Below are positions 9,082 through 18,477 of a stretch of DNA of 51,077 nt, in pieces; the stretch's first letter is position 1, and the number at the start of each line of letters is the position of its first letter. The notes under the pieces are model-generated. The model ran no database searches and was not told the origin of the DNA. It saw only the letters and a list, made by a program, of their open reading frames with translations. The position numbers and the translations under genes are program-made. This DNA comes from an uncultured Bacteroidota bacterium (GTDB lineage Bacteria; Bacteroidota; Bacteroidia; Flavobacteriales; BACL11). The stretch spans positions 1 to 51,077 of the forward strand of contig CACOJQ010000006.1 of assembly GCA_902627575.1 (NCBI GenBank), given 5' to 3'.

Positions 9082-9343
9082 AGGCAAAAAATTTAAAAGT
9101 TTTTTTTTCTTGTAATATTGTACACTCTTGGCAGTGAGAAAGGTATGTAAAACGATATGGCTTAGATATTTCAAAACCTTTAGGTACTACTTTAAAACTT
9201 TTAGAGCACTCCTTAACACCATCTAATGAAAATCTTTCTATTCTATAATTTTCATTTTCACTTTCTATTGTGAACCATGAACTAGCCCCTATTCCTTCAA
9301 TTAGTTGAGCTTTATTTGAAATATTTGCAGGTTTATTTTTCAT
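9071..9343 (-). CDS. conserved 90-aa hypothetical protein
   Basis: I recognise no named family, though the pattern looks conserved in Bacteroidota (AQLIEGIGASSWFTIE, then YRFTYLSHCQECTILQ). It has no signal peptide or membrane helix. A cysteine pair in SHCQECTI, plus Cys46, could bind metal or be a redox site; that is inference. Its start overlaps the stop of the DUF6695-like gene (ATGA) and its stop overlaps the glutaredoxin-like start, so it is probably coupled to both. A thiol link with the adjacent glutaredoxin-like protein is conceivable. Confidence 0.7.
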   Translation of the reverse strand: MKNKPANISNKAQLIEGIGASSWFTIESENENYRIERFSLDGVKECSKSFKVVPKGFEISKPYRFTYLSHCQECTILQEKKTFKFFAYDN

Positions 9344-9990
9344 ATACTTTCAATGCTTGAAAAATAAGAAACTATTTTGGATTTATGTACTTGTTTACAA
9401 TTAAACTCATCTACAACAAAATAATTTTTATTAACAATACTCACATTTCTTTTTGGTGAAGGTGTTATACAAAAAGGAAAGGTTAATCTTATTTTAGTGA
9501 CAAAAGATGGAACTGATATTCTAGCAATATGTGAAACAAATCTTGAACAGTTTGTTCCATTTAATGTAAATGGGCCATATCTAATAATCCCTCTTTTTTG
9601 TATGTTTTTAGAGATGGAAAAAGCTTTCTGAAAATTTATTTCTGTGCAAATCGAAGCGTACATTTTTCCTTCTCCGTGTGTAGACTTTATATTGTATACA
9701 TGTAATAAAATAGATTCTAAATTAATTATTTTACCTTTTTTAATTACTGGATCTATCACCGATAAATCTGAATCAGTTTGCACATCTCTAACTCTACCAA
9801 AACCCTTTGGAGTATGATATCTCCCGAAATCAAAATAAAGTGATTTTTTATGTGTATAATCAATAAGTACAAGAGCAGAATGACCTACTCTATATTTTCC
9901 TTTATTAGCAAATAGTCTATCATACCACGCCCCTGCTGCACATACCATTCCCTCAGGCCAGGCCAAAATTATAATTGCCCCATCTTTCAT
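9340..9990 (-). CDS. DUF6695-like protein, possible permuted papain-fold hydrolase
   Basis: A 216-residue Bacteroidota protein that I recall as DUF6695 (family name not verified). Seen: ILAWPEGMVCAAGAWYDRLF at the N-terminus, RVGHSALVLID with His37, DFGRYHTPKGFGRVRD, and LNGTNCSRFVSHIA with Cys148. A His early and a Cys later in an NCxxF context is the order found in permuted NlpC/P60 and LRAT-like papain folds, so a thiol hydrolase or acyltransferase is possible; this is inference. No signal peptide is visible. It overlaps the decarboxylase stop by one base and the next gene by four, which implies translational coupling. Confidence 0.72.
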   Translation of the reverse strand: MKDGAIIILAWPEGMVCAAGAWYDRLFANKGKYRVGHSALVLIDYTHKKSLYFDFGRYHTPKGFGRVRDVQTDSDLSVIDPVIKKGKIINLESILLHVYNIKSTHGEGKMYASICTEINFQKAFSISKNIQKRGIIRYGPFTLNGTNCSRFVSHIARISVPSFVTKIRLTFPFCITPSPKRNVSIVNKNYFVVDEFNCKQVHKSKIVSYFSSIESI

Positions 9991-11381
9991 TATTCATTCT
10001 TAATTGTTTTTAAAATAACTGTTGGATCTTTTGTAAACTCCTCAATAATTTTAAAAACATTTAACACTTCGTTTTCTGTGTTTTGACAATTAATTGTAAT
10101 TAGTCTAATAAATTTTACTTTTTTAAATGTTCCAAAGCCAATCATTAGTTTGTTTTTTTCATAAAGTTTTTTGCATAAATCTTCTGGGTCAAAGTTTTTA
10201 TAATTAAAACAAATAGACAGAGAGTTTTTAAAACTGTATAGTTTATAATGAGGGTGTTCTTCAACGTATTTTCTTGCAACATTAGCTAAATTAAATTCTT
10301 GGTCTATAATTTTTTTAATCCCAATTCGTCCAATTGATTTCCATAAAGTCCAGAACTTAAGTGCATTATTTCTTCTTCCGCACTCTAAAGACAAGTGCCC
10401 CAAATTATATTCTTTACCGTGTGTTTGATATAAATAATCGGCATTACAATCGAAAGATTCATACAAATACTGCTTATTTTTTACTGTTAAAACAGAAGTA
10501 CTTATTGGTGCCCCCAATGTTTTGTGTGCATTAAAACAAAATGAGTCTGTCTGCTCTATACCCTTTACTAAAAATTTATATTTGTCCGAAAAAATTACTG
10601 TACCACCAAATGCTCCATCTAAATGCAGCCAAATATTATTGTTATTACAAATAGGTGCTAAACCTACAATATCATCGAAAGCACATAAAACAGTCGTCCC
10701 TGCAGTAGCATTTAAATAAAATGGAATTAACCCTTGCTGTTTGTCTTTTGCAATCTGTTTTTTAAAATCAACTACTTTTATTTTGCCAAATTTGTTAGTT
10801 TTTAAGTACCTAATATTTTCTTTTTTTATACCAGAAAAAGAAACATTTTTTGATATTGAGTAATGTGAATTTTCAGATGTATATACAATTAGTTTAGATA
10901 TATCATATCTTGAATTTTTAAGCGCTTTGTCTCTTGCTAAAACTAAAGACATAAAATTACACATACTTCCACCTGTTGGAAATGTACCACCCGAATTCTC
11001 ACCATAGCCTATGAGATTATAAATTTTTGATAAAACTTCTTTTTCAATAGCAACTTGTGGTCCTGCAATTTTATATGTAGCCATTGAATTGTTTAAAAAA
11101 ACCGCGAGCAGATCACCTAATACAGCCTTACTGTGCCTTCCTCCATAAAGCTGATTGAAAAATAACTTTGAGGATGATTTGGGGCTTTTTTCTAGCAATT
11201 CTTTTAACGTGTTTTCGAACTCAACAGGATCATTTGGGTTTTCATTTAAGCTAATATCAAAAAACTTATGTAAATTTTGCGGTTCAATATAATGATTGGG
11301 CGGCAATATTTTCTCTCGATCAAGAAAATGATTGATAAGCTTGTTAAACAATAACAGGTCTTTTTTGATGTTATTTGACAT
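9990..11381 (-). CDS. PLP-dependent group II amino-acid decarboxylase
   Basis: Family of glutamate, cysteine-sulfinate, aspartate and diaminobutyrate decarboxylases; 463 residues. Seen: FFNQLYGGRHSKAVLGDLL and AGPQVAIEKEVL (substrate-side N-terminal region), FPTGGSMCNFMSL (PLP phosphate), HLDGAFGG (PLP ring aspartate) and FNAHKTLGAP with the Schiff-base lysine at about 287. The N-terminal half resembles the animal CSAD/GAD type more than the E. coli GadB type. The substrate cannot be fixed from sequence. It is the promoter-proximal gene of the minus-strand operon ending in purF. Confidence 0.85.
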   Translation of the reverse strand: MSNNIKKDLLLFNKLINHFLDREKILPPNHYIEPQNLHKFFDISLNENPNDPVEFENTLKELLEKSPKSSSKLFFNQLYGGRHSKAVLGDLLAVFLNNSMATYKIAGPQVAIEKEVLSKIYNLIGYGENSGGTFPTGGSMCNFMSLVLARDKALKNSRYDISKLIVYTSENSHYSISKNVSFSGIKKENIRYLKTNKFGKIKVVDFKKQIAKDKQQGLIPFYLNATAGTTVLCAFDDIVGLAPICNNNNIWLHLDGAFGGTVIFSDKYKFLVKGIEQTDSFCFNAHKTLGAPISTSVLTVKNKQYLYESFDCNADYLYQTHGKEYNLGHLSLECGRRNNALKFWTLWKSIGRIGIKKIIDQEFNLANVARKYVEEHPHYKLYSFKNSLSICFNYKNFDPEDLCKKLYEKNKLMIGFGTFKKVKFIRLITINCQNTENEVLNVFKIIEEFTKDPTVILKTIKNE

Positions 11382-11396
11382 TTGTATTTAAAAAAA

Positions 11397-11404
11397 CAAA
11401 ATTA
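11397..11404 (-). promoter_or_regulatory. -7 box of the decarboxylase operon
   Basis: TAATTTTG on the minus strand, 16 bp upstream of the decarboxylase ATG, matches TAnnTTTG. The nearest upstream TTG is at 11430-11432, 25 bp away, slightly longer than usual spacing. Confidence 0.5.
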
Positions 11405-11491
11405 GAAAAATTGTTTGCTCTAAAATCATCAAAATGGATAAGTTAATAATGTGTTAATAATTAAACAGCTGTCTATTATGTAAGTATTTTG

Positions 11492-11499
11492 TATTTTTG
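11492..11499 (+). promoter_or_regulatory. -7 box directly before a start codon
   Basis: TATTTTTG followed by C matches TAnnTTTG and ends only 4 bases before the ATG at 11504. If transcription starts 3-5 bases after the box, as in known promoters of the phylum, the mRNA would be leaderless or nearly so. No -33 TTG is apparent. Confidence 0.45.
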
Positions 11500-11503
11500 C
11501 GTA

Positions 11504-14500
11504 ATGTTAAAAAATTGGGCGTTATTATTTTGTTTGTTTTTTGCTTTTAATAGCAGTGGTCAAATACTAATAAATGAATACTCTGCTGCTAATTATGCCG
11601 CATATGCTGATAATTATGGTGAGTATGAAGATTGGGTAGAATTATATAATCCAACTGGTAATTCTATAGACTTAAATGGTTGGTTCCTGACTGATAAAAC
11701 AGCAAACCCAACAAAATGGACCTTCAGCTCATCAGTAATTATTCCGGCAAATGGTACTATCGTGATTTATTGCTCGGGCAGGGACGAAATTGTTGGCGGA
11801 AACATACATAGTAATTTTAAAATCACACAAACAAAACAAAATGAAACATTGCTACTAAGTGATTTAAATTTAGTATTTCAAGACTCAGTTAATGTTGTGC
11901 CTCATCAAGACTCCCACTCAAGAGGTAGGCAAACAGATGGAGCTGCCAGTTGGGGGGTTTTTGCAAATGGGGGCACGCCAAATTCTAGTAATGTAAGTGC
12001 TCTTGAAGAATATGCTTCAACACCTGTTTTTTCTCAAACTAGTGGTTACTACAACGGAGGTATAACAGTATCGTTATCATCTCCTGATTCAAACGTAACA
12101 ATATACTATACTACTAACGGTGATTCCCCAGATAATAATTCAACAGTTTATAATACACCTGTTAGTATAAACAATACAACAGTCTTGAAGGCTGTCGCCT
12201 ATAGTTCAAACGCTAGTATCCCTTCTAGCTTCATTGATTATCATACTTTTTTTATTAATGATAACCATACTATTCCTATTTTGTCAATTTCTGGCGATAG
12301 TGTAGATATGTTAATTGAAGACGGTGTTCTATCTACTGGAGGAGGTTGGTGGGGTGGAACATCACTAGAACCTCGAGGAACCATCGAATGGTTTGATCAA
12401 AATGGAGTTTTAATTGACAAAGGAACTGGTGAGTTCAATAAACACGGAAATGACTCCTGGGCTTACGATCAAAGAGGTTTTGATTACATTATGAGAGATC
12501 AGTTTGGTTATAATCATGCTTTGCAAGATGAAGTTTTTGATACAAAAGACAGGGACAAGTTTCAAAGAATTATTGTTAAGGCAGCTGCGAACGATAACTA
12601 TCCTTTTTCTTACGGGGGTTCAGGGGCACATATTAGGGACGCATACATTCACCACTTATCTCAACTTGGTGACCTAAGATTAGATGAGCGGTCAACCAAA
12701 TCATGTATTGTTTATCTAAATGGTAATTATTGGGGGGTTTATGAAATAAGAGAGAAAGTAGATGACCATGATTTTACAGACTATTACTATGATCAGGATA
12801 AAAACAACTTACAATATTTAAAAACATGGGGAGGAACATGGACAGAATATGGTGCTCCTAATGCGCAAACAGATTGGGACAACTTTGTTGATTTTGTGGA
12901 TAATAATCCAATGTCTATTCAGGCAAACTACCTACAGGCAAAAAGCGAATACAATATGGGTAGTCTTATTGATTATTTTTTATTAAATGCTTATGTGGTT
13001 TGTCAAGATTGGTTAAATTGGAATACAGCTTGGTGGAGAGGAATGGACCCAAATGGTGAAAAAAAGAAATGGCGATATACTCTTTGGGACATGGATAACA
13101 CTTTTGATCATGGAACTAATTATACTGGTATTCCTAGCTCAGACCCAAATGCAGAACCTTGTGACCCCAGCACTTTAGGAAACACTGGTGGACAAGGACA
13201 CGTTCCAATATGGAATGAGATGTTAACTAACCAAGAATTTCATGATGATTACATAAACAGATGGCAAGATTTAGCAAATGGGCCTCTTTCTTGTACATAT
13301 ATGATTCATATTCTTGACAGTATGATTGCTGTAATTGAACCTGAGATGCCAAGGCAAATTGCCACATGGGGAGGGTCATATGCTGGTTGGCAAAACAACG
13401 TAACAGATTTAAGAAATTTTATTTTAGCTAGATGCGACAGTATGAATTCTGGTTTTGTTGATTGCGACACAGCAATAACTGGTGTTTTTGATGTAACAGT
13501 TGAAATTATTGGAATTGGAGAGGTTGAAATGAGTAACAACAACTTGATAAATAATTTTAATACGCCTTTTACAGACGAGCGTTTTGGAGGTATTGACCTT
13601 CCTTTTGAAGTTAAAAGTGGTAATTTTAGCCATTGGGAAGTAGTTTCTTCTACTGCATACACTTATGACCCTGATATTGACACACTAGTAATAGACCTTC
13701 AAGATGATGTAATTATAAGGGCATATTTTGGAGAGACTAAGGACATTGTTTATGAGGTAATTCCTTCTGGAACAACAACATCAATAAATATTAATGGTAA
13801 TATTATTAACGTTTTCCCACACATGGACTCTCCGCTTGTTGATGAAAATATTACTTTAGCACCTGTTATTGATCCTAACTACGGTTTTGAATATTGGGAT
13901 TCTGATAGTAGCGTAATTTTACCCTCTACATTAAATGAAAATGTTTCATTTGATGTTATTGGCCATGACACTATAAAATTAAACTTATATCAAAAACCAA
14001 CAATTGTTTATAATGTAAACCCAGCTGGAACTAATACTTCTATTAATGTAAATGGAGTAAATATCAATACTTTTCCTTACTCCACAAATGTATTTATAGA
14101 CGATTTAAACACTCTTAACCCCAACATTGACCCTGACTACAGTTTTGCTTCGTGGACAACAAACTTCAATAGTTTGCTAAATGGAGGCGCAATGAACAAT
14201 TCTTTTTATGGACTTTATAGCGACACAATAACACTAAACATTTCATATAGCTCAGCATTTATCTCTGGAAATGATACTATTTGTGAAAACACAAAGGAAG
14301 ATGCTGAAGTAAGCGTGTTTTTTAATGGAGTAAGCCCATATACATTTATATATTCCATTAATGGTGAAGCTCAGACTCCAATTACAACATCTATTAACCC
14401 ATATATAATAAAGACAAAAACAGCAGGTAATTACACCTTAATCTCTTATGTAGATGCAAATGAAATGGGTGTTACAAGCGGTGAAGCCTATGTAACCACA

Positions 14501-15058
14501 CTTACACCTCCAACAGCTGATTTTATAGCAAATCCTGACACAATGTCAATAATATATACTTCTTCTCAAGCTGTTGATAAGTCAACAGGAAATATTATTA
14601 GCTGGATGTGGGACTTTGGAGACAACTCAGCGTATTCAATACAAAACCCTTATCATACATATAAAGATTCAATCGCTATTTATCAAATTACATTAATAGT
14701 TGAAGATAATCAAGGGTGTTCTGATACAACACAAAAACTTGTGACTATAACAGATGAGCATTGGCTTTATATACCTAACTCATTTACACCAGATTTAGAT
14801 GGGATTAATGACAAGTTCTGTATAAAATTTAATGGAATAAGAAAAAACACATTTTATATAAACATCTTTGATCGCTTCAGCAACCTTGTTTTTTCCACAT
14901 CAAATATCGACGATCTTTCTTGCGAAAAAGGATGGAATGGCACACATTATCAATCAGGAAACGATGTTCCGATGGGGCTATATATTTGTCAAATTTATTA
15001 TCAAGACTTTGACGGATGGAAACATCAAGAAATTTCTGAATTAACAATTATTAGATAA
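11504..15058 (+). CDS. T9SS-exported surface protein: lamin-tail, CotH kinase, PKD, type B sorting domain
   Basis: An 1184-residue exported protein. Domains in order: signal peptide (1-20, ending NSSGQ); lamin-tail domain (about 20-130, INEYSAANYA and YEDWVELYNPTG); chitobiase/hexosaminidase C-terminal-like domain (about 170-240); CotH kinase domain (about 250-600, with TGEFNKHGNDSW, YWGVYEIREKVDD and the acidic WDMDNTFDHG motif); two related repeats of about 80 residues (about 745-905); PKD domain (about 1000-1085, ISWMWDFGDNS); and a T9SS type B sorting domain beginning YIPNSFTPDLDGINDKFCI. CotH proteins are atypical kinases known to phosphorylate spore-coat proteins; the target here is unknown. 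The upstream TTG at 11489 overlaps the promoter box, so I chose the ATG. It appears monocistronic. Confidence 0.85.
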   Translation: MLKNWALLFCLFFAFNSSGQILINEYSAANYAAYADNYGEYEDWVELYNPTGNSIDLNGWFLTDKTANPTKWTFSSSVIIPANGTIVIYCSGRDEIVGGNIHSNFKITQTKQNETLLLSDLNLVFQDSVNVVPHQDSHSRGRQTDGAASWGVFANGGTPNSSNVSALEEYASTPVFSQTSGYYNGGITVSLSSPDSNVTIYYTTNGDSPDNNSTVYNTPVSINNTTVLKAVAYSSNASIPSSFIDYHTFFINDNHTIPILSISGDSVDMLIEDGVLSTGGGWWGGTSLEPRGTIEWFDQNGVLIDKGTGEFNKHGNDSWAYDQRGFDYIMRDQFGYNHALQDEVFDTKDRDKFQRIIVKAAANDNYPFSYGGSGAHIRDAYIHHLSQLGDLRLDERSTKSCIVYLNGNYWGVYEIREKVDDHDFTDYYYDQDKNNLQYLKTWGGTWTEYGAPNAQTDWDNFVDFVDNNPMSIQANYLQAKSEYNMGSLIDYFLLNAYVVCQDWLNWNTAWWRGMDPNGEKKKWRYTLWDMDNTFDHGTNYTGIPSSDPNAEPCDPSTLGNTGGQGHVPIWNEMLTNQEFHDDYINRWQDLANGPLSCTYMIHILDSMIAVIEPEMPRQIATWGGSYAGWQNNVTDLRNFILARCDSMNSGFVDCDTAITGVFDVTVEIIGIGEVEMSNNNLINNFNTPFTDERFGGIDLPFEVKSGNFSHWEVVSSTAYTYDPDIDTLVIDLQDDVIIRAYFGETKDIVYEVIPSGTTTSININGNIINVFPHMDSPLVDENITLAPVIDPNYGFEYWDSDSSVILPSTLNENVSFDVIGHDTIKLNLYQKPTIVYNVNPAGTNTSINVNGVNINTFPYSTNVFIDDLNTLNPNIDPDYSFASWTTNFNSLLNGGAMNNSFYGLYSDTITLNISYSSAFISGNDTICENTKEDAEVSVFFNGVSPYTFIYSINGEAQTPITTSINPYIIKTKTAGNYTLISYVDANEMGVTSGEAYVTTLTPPTADFIANPDTMSIIYTSSQAVDKSTGNIISWMWDFGDNSAYSIQNPYHTYKDSIAIYQITLIVEDNQGCSDTTQKLVTITDEHWLYIPNSFTPDLDGINDKFCIKFNGIRKNTFYINIFDRFSNLVFSTSNIDDLSCEKGWNGTHYQSGNDVPMGLYICQIYYQDFDGWKHQEISELTIIR

Positions 15059-15083
15059 GTCAAATTTAATTATGCTATTGTAA

Positions 15084-15114
15084 TTGTTTATCTAAATTGC
15101 AAAAACTATATTTG
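15084..15114 (+). promoter_or_regulatory. promoter of ileS
   Basis: TTG at 15084-15086 (within TTGTTTA) and TATATTTG at 15107-15114, separated by 20 bp, match the Bacteroidota -33 and -7 elements. The -7 box lies 16 bp upstream of the ileS ATG. This is one of the best two-box promoters in the window. Confidence 0.65.
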
Positions 15115-15130
15115 CGGCAAATTCAAAAAA

Positions 15131-18100
15131 ATGTCTTCGTTCCAAGAATACAAAAAACTAGATCTAGCCAAAGCTCATAAAAATATTTTAGAGCAATGGC
15201 AGAAAAATAATACATTTAAAAAAAGTCTTGATAAGCATAAAAACAAAAAAAACTTTAATTTTTATGAAGGCCCTCCTTCTGCAAATGGAATGCCTGGTAT
15301 TCACCATGTAATAGCTAGAACGCTAAAAGACCTTATATGTAGATATAAGTCTCTCAAAGGATACAAAGTCAACAGAAAGGCCGGATGGGATACCCATGGG
15401 TTGCCAATAGAGCTTGGGGTAGAAAAAGAACTTGGTATTAATAAGGATGATGTCGGCTCTAAAATATCTATAAATGAATATAATAATGCGTGTCGATCTA
15501 ACGTCATGCGGTACAAAAACTCATGGGAAGACATAACAAAAAAAATGGGTTATTGGGTTGATTTAGATAATCCGTACGTAACATATGAAAACAAATATAT
15601 TGAGAGTGTTTGGTGGCTCTTATCTAAACTACACGAAAAAGATCTGCTGTATAAGGGGCATACCATACAGCCCTTTTCACCAAAAGCAGGAACGGGTTTA
15701 AGTACTCATGAGCTAAATCAGCCTGGTTGTTATAAAAATGTAAAAGACACTTCTACAGTTGCGCAGTTCAAAATAAAAAATAATAAACTTTCAAGTTTTT
15801 TATATTCAAATACTAAAAACGATATTTTCTTTTTAGCCTGGACAACAACCCCGTGGACATTACCTTCTAATACCGCACTTGCTGTTGGTGCAAAAATTAA
15901 TTATCTTTTAATAGAAACACTTAATCAATACACAGGGGAACAAATATCTGTAATCATTGCTAAAGATCTAGCCCAAAAATATTTTCCTGAGAAAAATTCA
16001 GACCTAAGCTTTAGTGATTTTAAAAAAGGAAATAAAAATATTCCTTTTAAAGTATTAGATATGTTTAATGGTAAAAAATTTAACGGGTTGTCTTACGAGC
16101 AATTATTTAAATATGAACAACCTAAAGACGGTGATGCATTCAAAGTGGTTCTAGGTGATTTTGTGACCACACAGGACGGAACAGGTATTGTTCATATGGC
16201 ACCTAGTTTTGGTGCTGATGATAACAGAGTTGCAAAACAAAATGGTATAGGTACCTTAACATTAGTAGATAAACAGGGTAAATTTTTAAACACTGTAACT
16301 GACTTTGCCAACATGTATGTTAAAAATGAGTATTATGAAAAAGAAGAAGAGAGGCCAAAGTTGTCAGTTGATATTCAAATTGTAATTTACTTAAAAGAAA
16401 AAGGATACTGTTTTCATTCGGAAAAATATGAACATTCATACCCACATTGTTGGAGAACCGATATGCCTATATTGTACTATCCGCTCGATAGCTGGTTTAT
16501 TAAAACTACAGCATTTAAAGAAAGAATGATTGAGCTAAATAAAACTATTAACTGGAAACCTCATTCTACCGGAGAGGGTCGTTTTGGAAAGTGGTTAGAA
16601 AATTTAGTGGATTGGAATTTATCTCGCTCGCGATTTTGGGGCATCCCTATTCCTATTTGGAAATCCAAAAATGGCGATGATGAAATTTGCATAAGCTCAT
16701 TAGAACAACTAAAAAAAGAAATTGAAAAGTCTATTTCAGTAGGCTTTATGAACAAAAATGTTCTAGAAAAGTTTTCCGTTGGTGATATGAATGATGAAAA
16801 CTATACAACGTTTGATCTACATAGACCCTATGTTGACGAAATTGTTTTAGTATCAAAAAATGGTAGTCCCATGTATCGAGAGATTGACCTAATTGACGTT
16901 TGGTTTGACTCTGGTGCTATGCCATACGCTCAATTACATTATCCTTTTGAAAATAAAGATGTTTTTGAACAAAATTTTCCGGCAGATTTTATTGCTGAAG
17001 GTGTTGATCAAACAAGGGGTTGGTTTTTTACACTTCATGCAATTTCTAGTATGCTTTTTAATTCTGTTGCTTATAAAAATGTTATTTCTAATGGATTAGT
17101 TCTAGACAAAAATGGAAACAAAATGTCCAAAAGACTTGGTAACGCTATTGATCCCTTTAATGTAATAAACAATTATGGTGCAGACGCGACAAGGTGGTAT
17201 ATGATTTCCAACGCTCAACCTTGGGATAATCTAAAGTTTGATGAAGAAGGCATTATTGAGGTCCAGAGAAAATTTTTTGGAACCCTATATAATACTTATT
17301 CATTTTTTGCCCTTTACGCTAACATTGACGGCTTTACCGGCCTGGAAAAAAAGATTCCAATTCAAACTCGTAATGAACTTGATCGTTGGATTCTTTCTGA
17401 GCTTAACACATTAATAAAGCAAGTTGAGAATAGCTATAATGATTATGAACCAACATCAGTAACACGTTTGATACAAGCTTTTGTAATTGATAAATTAAGT
17501 AATTGGTATGTTCGATTAAGCAGAAGAAGGTTTTGGAAAGATAAATACAGTATGGAAAAAATTGCTGCGTACCAAACCTTACATGAATGTCTATTAAATA
17601 TTGCAATCATTTCTTCTCCTATTGCTCCATTTTATACTGACCAATTATTTCAGGATCTCAAAAAATATTCTCACAATAAATTTAGTTCTGTTCATCTTTC
17701 TGACTTTCCTGCTGTAAATGAGGGCTATATTGACGATAATCTTCAAAGAAGAGTTGGCTTAGCGCAAAAAATAACATCTGTTGCTCTTTCTTTAAGAAAA
17801 AAAGAAAAAATCAGAGTCAGACAACCATTACAAAAAATAGTAATACCCATACTAGACAAAAACACAAAAGAAGATATTGAAGGTGTTTCTGAAATCCTAA
17901 AGCATGAACTTAATATTAAAAAAGTTGAAATAATTGATGAAACATCAATGTTTATAAGTAAAAAAATAAAGCCCAACTTTAAAACACTAGGCCCAAAGTA
18001 TGGCAAGGATATGAGCTTTATTTCCAAAAAAATATCTGAATTTAATTCTGAAGACATTAAACTTTTAGAAAGAGATAAAACATACAAGATTACAGACAAA

Positions 18101-18475
18101 ATAATTTTAGACATCAATGATTTTGAAATTAGTGCCGGTGACGTTGAAGGATATAGTGTAAGTGCACATGAAAACATAACCGTAGCGCTAGACATTGCAA
18201 TAACAGAAGAATTAAAAGACGAAGGGTTAGCCAGGGAGTTTGTAAATCGGATACAAAATTTGCGTAAAGAAATTGGTTTAGAAGTTACTGATAAAATAAA
18301 TATCAGTGTGGAAGAAAACCATATATTGTCAAAAGCGATTAAAAATAATTTCTCTTATATTTGTGAGGAAACTTTGGCTTTAACATTAAATTATAAAGAG
18401 AAAAAAATTGCTAAAGGCTCTGAAATACAGCTAATTGAAAACTTAAAAGCAATTGTTCTCATAGAAAAAAACTAA
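15131..18475 (+). CDS. ileS: isoleucyl-tRNA synthetase, IleRS2 type
   Basis: Charges tRNA-Ile; 1114 residues. The N-terminal signature is GPPSANGMPGIHHV, where the ATP-binding HIGH motif appears as GIHH (GxHH) at about residues 56-59. The KMSKR loop is in KNGNKMSKRLGNA near residue 665. AWTTTPWTLPSN marks the editing domain, and the long C-terminal region fits the eukaryote-like IleRS2 clade. GxHH is a known variant of IleRS2, a clade associated with low mupirocin sensitivity (established for the clade, not tested here). It is followed 2 bp later by the DksA-like gene, so they form an operon with lspA. Confidence 0.95.
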   Translation: MSSFQEYKKLDLAKAHKNILEQWQKNNTFKKSLDKHKNKKNFNFYEGPPSANGMPGIHHVIARTLKDLICRYKSLKGYKVNRKAGWDTHGLPIELGVEKELGINKDDVGSKISINEYNNACRSNVMRYKNSWEDITKKMGYWVDLDNPYVTYENKYIESVWWLLSKLHEKDLLYKGHTIQPFSPKAGTGLSTHELNQPGCYKNVKDTSTVAQFKIKNNKLSSFLYSNTKNDIFFLAWTTTPWTLPSNTALAVGAKINYLLIETLNQYTGEQISVIIAKDLAQKYFPEKNSDLSFSDFKKGNKNIPFKVLDMFNGKKFNGLSYEQLFKYEQPKDGDAFKVVLGDFVTTQDGTGIVHMAPSFGADDNRVAKQNGIGTLTLVDKQGKFLNTVTDFANMYVKNEYYEKEEERPKLSVDIQIVIYLKEKGYCFHSEKYEHSYPHCWRTDMPILYYPLDSWFIKTTAFKERMIELNKTINWKPHSTGEGRFGKWLENLVDWNLSRSRFWGIPIPIWKSKNGDDEICISSLEQLKKEIEKSISVGFMNKNVLEKFSVGDMNDENYTTFDLHRPYVDEIVLVSKNGSPMYREIDLIDVWFDSGAMPYAQLHYPFENKDVFEQNFPADFIAEGVDQTRGWFFTLHAISSMLFNSVAYKNVISNGLVLDKNGNKMSKRLGNAIDPFNVINNYGADATRWYMISNAQPWDNLKFDEEGIIEVQRKFFGTLYNTYSFFALYANIDGFTGLEKKIPIQTRNELDRWILSELNTLIKQVENSYNDYEPTSVTRLIQAFVIDKLSNWYVRLSRRRFWKDKYSMEKIAAYQTLHECLLNIAIISSPIAPFYTDQLFQDLKKYSHNKFSSVHLSDFPAVNEGYIDDNLQRRVGLAQKITSVALSLRKKEKIRVRQPLQKIVIPILDKNTKEDIEGVSEILKHELNIKKVEIIDETSMFISKKIKPNFKTLGPKYGKDMSFISKKISEFNSEDIKLLERDKTYKITDKIILDINDFEISAGDVEGYSVSAHENITVALDIAITEELKDEGLAREFVNRIQNLRKEIGLEVTDKINISVEENHILSKAIKNNFSYICEETLALTLNYKEKKIAKGSEIQLIENLKAIVLIEKN

Positions 18476-18477
18476 TT

